From: Paenibacillus athensensis
Lineage (GTDB): Bacteria > Bacillota > Bacilli > Paenibacillales > NBRC-103111
Assembly: GCF_004514475.2 (NCBI RefSeq)
Contig: NZ_MYFO02000003.1
Location: 186,001 to 250,000, forward strand
DNA: 64,000 bases
Direction: 5' to 3'
A model generated the notes under the pieces. It was not told the DNA's origin. It worked only from the letters and a program-made list of their open reading frames with translations, and did not search any database. Shown in pieces: positions 62,370 to 64,000 of this stretch. A program made the position numbers and the translations under genes. Positions within the stretch are counted from its first letter, which is position 1; every line of letters begins with the position of its first letter.

Positions 62370-64000
62370 ATGGATCAGGGGATTTCCGCATATCTGGGCG
62401 TATATTTGGACGAGTTAGAGGAGCAGTTGCAGATTCTGGACGAGGAGTGCCTGCGGCTGGAGCGCGAGGGGGCAAGCCCGGAAACGATTCAGCGAATATT
62501 TCGCGCCGCCCATACGCTGAAGGGATCTTCGGCTGCGATGGGCTTTGAAGCGATCAAGGAGCTGACGCATCGCGTCGAGAACGTCTTTGACGGCATTCGC
62601 AGCGGCCGATTGGGTGTTGGCGTCGAGCTGGTCAACGTGCTGTTTGCGGCGCTGGATGTGCTCCGCGGCGGCAAAGCGGCGTTGCTTGCAGGGCGGCCGG
62701 ACGACATCGAGGTCGGCGGACTGCTGGAGCGGCTGGAAGCGATTTGCACGCCGGCAGAGCCGCAAGCGAAGGCGTCAGCCGCAGAAGTACCTCAGAGCGG
62801 CGCGGCTGACCAAGCGACGCCGCTGCGACGGCTGGTTGAGGATATGTGGCCGCAACTGGACGACAGTCAGCGGCGCGTCGTTATCGCGGGCTTCGAGAGC
62901 GGTTATCGCATATACGCGGTGTATGCGCGTGCGCATCGCGAAGCGTTGATGAAGCAGGTGCGGGCGCTGCTGGTTTACAATCATTTACAGGAGCTGGGCG
63001 AGCTGATCGCGGCTTATCCGGCAGCCGAGGAAATGGAGAGCGAGCTGTACAGCGGCGAAATGGCTTATGTGCTCGCCACGTTGGCCGATGAAGCGGCGAT
63101 TCTCCAATTGCTGGGGCAAATCGCCGACCTGGAGGAAGTGCGCGTCTGCGAGGTGGCTCGCGAGCAGGGCGGAGACGGAGGAAGTGTCGATGAAACTGCT
63201 GCTGCGGAGGCGGAACGGGCTGTTGCAGCGGCTTTGGAGGAGTCGGCTGGCAGGCCGCAGACGGAAACGATTGCGGGTAGTGCTGCGAGCGCGCGCACAG
63301 GGGCGGCTTCGTCTGCACCGGCTTCCGGGGAGCCCGAGGGCAAGGTCAAGATCAACCCGACCGTGCGGGTCGACGTCGAGCGTCTGGAACGGCTGCTGAA
63401 TTTCGTCGGCGAGCTGATCATTAACAACACGCGGCTTCATGAGGTCCAGCATCGCTTGAACGGACAATTCCGCGAGAACGCCGATGTGCAGCAGCTGAAT
63501 GATATCGCCGCGCATTTCGGGCGGGTGATCGGCGAGCTGCAGGACGGCATGATGAAGACGCGAATGCTGCCCATCGAGCAGCTGTTCAACCGCTTTCCCC
63601 GCACCGTGCGCGATATTGCCATGAAGTCGGGCAAGGACATCGATTTTGTGATTGAGGGCAAGGAAACGGAGCTTGATCGAACGCTGATCGAGGAGCTTGG
63701 CGATCCGATTCTCCATATTTTGCGAAATGCGGCCGATCACGGGCTGGAGAGTCCGGAGGAGCGGCTGCAGGCCGGCAAGCCCGCCAAGGGGCGGCTTGTT
63801 TTGAAAGCGGCACATCAGGAAAATCAAATCGTGATTACCATTTCCGATGACGGACGCGGCATTGATGCCGAGCGAATCAAGCAGTCGGCCGTGCGCAAAG
63901 GCTTTGTGACGGCCGAGGCTGCGGAGCGAATGACCCGGGAGGAGCAGATTTTCCTTATTTTTCACTCCGGCGTCTCCACGGCTGCAGCGGTGACCGATTT
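62370..64000 (+). CDS. cheA: Chemotaxis histidine kinase CheA (partial, runs off the window)
   Basis: The ATG at 62370, 14 bp after cheW, opens a frame that is still open at the window end (543 codons). It encodes an HPt domain with AAHTLKGSSAAMGF (phospho-His), a variable middle region, the dimerisation helices RVDVERLERLLNFVGELIINNTRL, and the start of the ATPase domain (ILHILRNAADHGLE, ISDDGRGIDAERI, SGVSTAAAVTD). The rest of the ATPase and the CheW-like regulatory domain lie beyond 64000. It phosphorylates CheY and CheB proteins. Confidence 0.94.
   Translation, partial: MDQGISAYLGVYLDELEEQLQILDEECLRLEREGASPETIQRIFRAAHTLKGSSAAMGFEAIKELTHRVENVFDGIRSGRLGVGVELVNVLFAALDVLRGGKAALLAGRPDDIEVGGLLERLEAICTPAEPQAKASAAEVPQSGAADQATPLRRLVEDMWPQLDDSQRRVVIAGFESGYRIYAVYARAHREALMKQVRALLVYNHLQELGELIAAYPAAEEMESELYSGEMAYVLATLADEAAILQLLGQIADLEEVRVCEVAREQGGDGGSVDETAAAEAERAVAAALEESAGRPQTETIAGSAASARTGAASSAPASGEPEGKVKINPTVRVDVERLERLLNFVGELIINNTRLHEVQHRLNGQFRENADVQQLNDIAAHFGRVIGELQDGMMKTRMLPIEQLFNRFPRTVRDIAMKSGKDIDFVIEGKETELDRTLIEELGDPILHILRNAADHGLESPEERLQAGKPAKGRLVLKAAHQENQIVITISDDGRGIDAERIKQSAVRKGFVTAEAAERMTREEQIFLIFHSGVSTAAAVTD

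Overview
The window looks like chromosomal DNA of an endospore-forming member of the Paenibacillaceae, most likely Paenibacillus or a close relative. The reasons are a gerP spore-permeability operon, CotF-type coat proteins, a YdjO-like protein and DUF3231 protein, S-layer-homology (SLH) anchored glycoside hydrolases, a T-box leader on serS, many TTG/GTG starts behind strong AGGAGG-type ribosome binding sites, and a mid-50s GC content judged by eye. No phage, CRISPR array, rRNA or transposase gene is visible. There is one tRNA, tRNA-Thr(CGU).

Layout. 1-1613: a CYTH-domain protein and a NarL-type response regulator, closed by a strong terminator. 1728-16449: one long co-directional operon and the most notable part of the window. 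It encodes an acyl carrier protein (ACP), a three-gene ABC-2 exporter, a membrane-anchored UshA-type phosphatase/nucleotidase, a BtrH-like acyltransferase-type protein, a second ACP, an ANL acyl-adenylate ligase, a PF14907-type nucleotidyltransferase, a dTMP-kinase-like P-loop kinase, an 896-residue alpha/beta-hydrolase with a Cys nucleophile motif (GFCTG), a BtrK-like PLP decarboxylase and an ATP-grasp ligase, then a terminator. ACP, ATP-grasp ligase, decarboxylase and BtrH-like protein together recall the butirosin side-chain system (BtrI/J/K/H), in which an amino acid is loaded on an ACP, decarboxylated there and transferred. The second ACP with its own ligase, the nucleotidyltransferase, the kinase, the Cys-hydrolase, the exporter and the outward-facing phosphatase have no counterpart that I recognise as one described pathway. 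The product is unknown.

16537-38186 is mostly ordinary chromosome: LacI regulator, RDD protein, TRM11-like methyltransferase, DUF3298 protein, a 55-residue small protein, SLH-GH16 glucanase, thioesterase, fumarase, YhfC-type membrane protease, T-box/serS, YdjO-like protein, NDH-2-like oxidoreductase, CBS protein, tRNA-Thr, DUF3231, SUFU-domain protein, DUF1992, DAO-family oxidoreductase, two CotF-like proteins and an ECF sigma/anti-sigma pair. 38351-47816 runs from an ECF41/SigJ-type sigma factor to thiamine pyrophosphokinase. It holds two 96%-identical, oppositely oriented copies of a 164-bp MITE-like element. Each copy abuts a TAG stop codon and is flanked by a 4-bp YTAG direct repeat. Between them are a chemoreceptor, a membrane protein, an SDR enzyme and a CheY-FapA-CheY set with candidate sigma-D promoters. 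48122-60144: a two-component pair, a PAS-GGDEF cyclase, an SLH-GH18 enzyme, the gerP operon with a repeat-expanded GerPC, an Hsp20-like protein and a second two-component pair. 60331-64000: chemoreceptor, CheW and the first part of CheA, which runs off the window.

All function calls are from reading motifs by eye. No database search was run.
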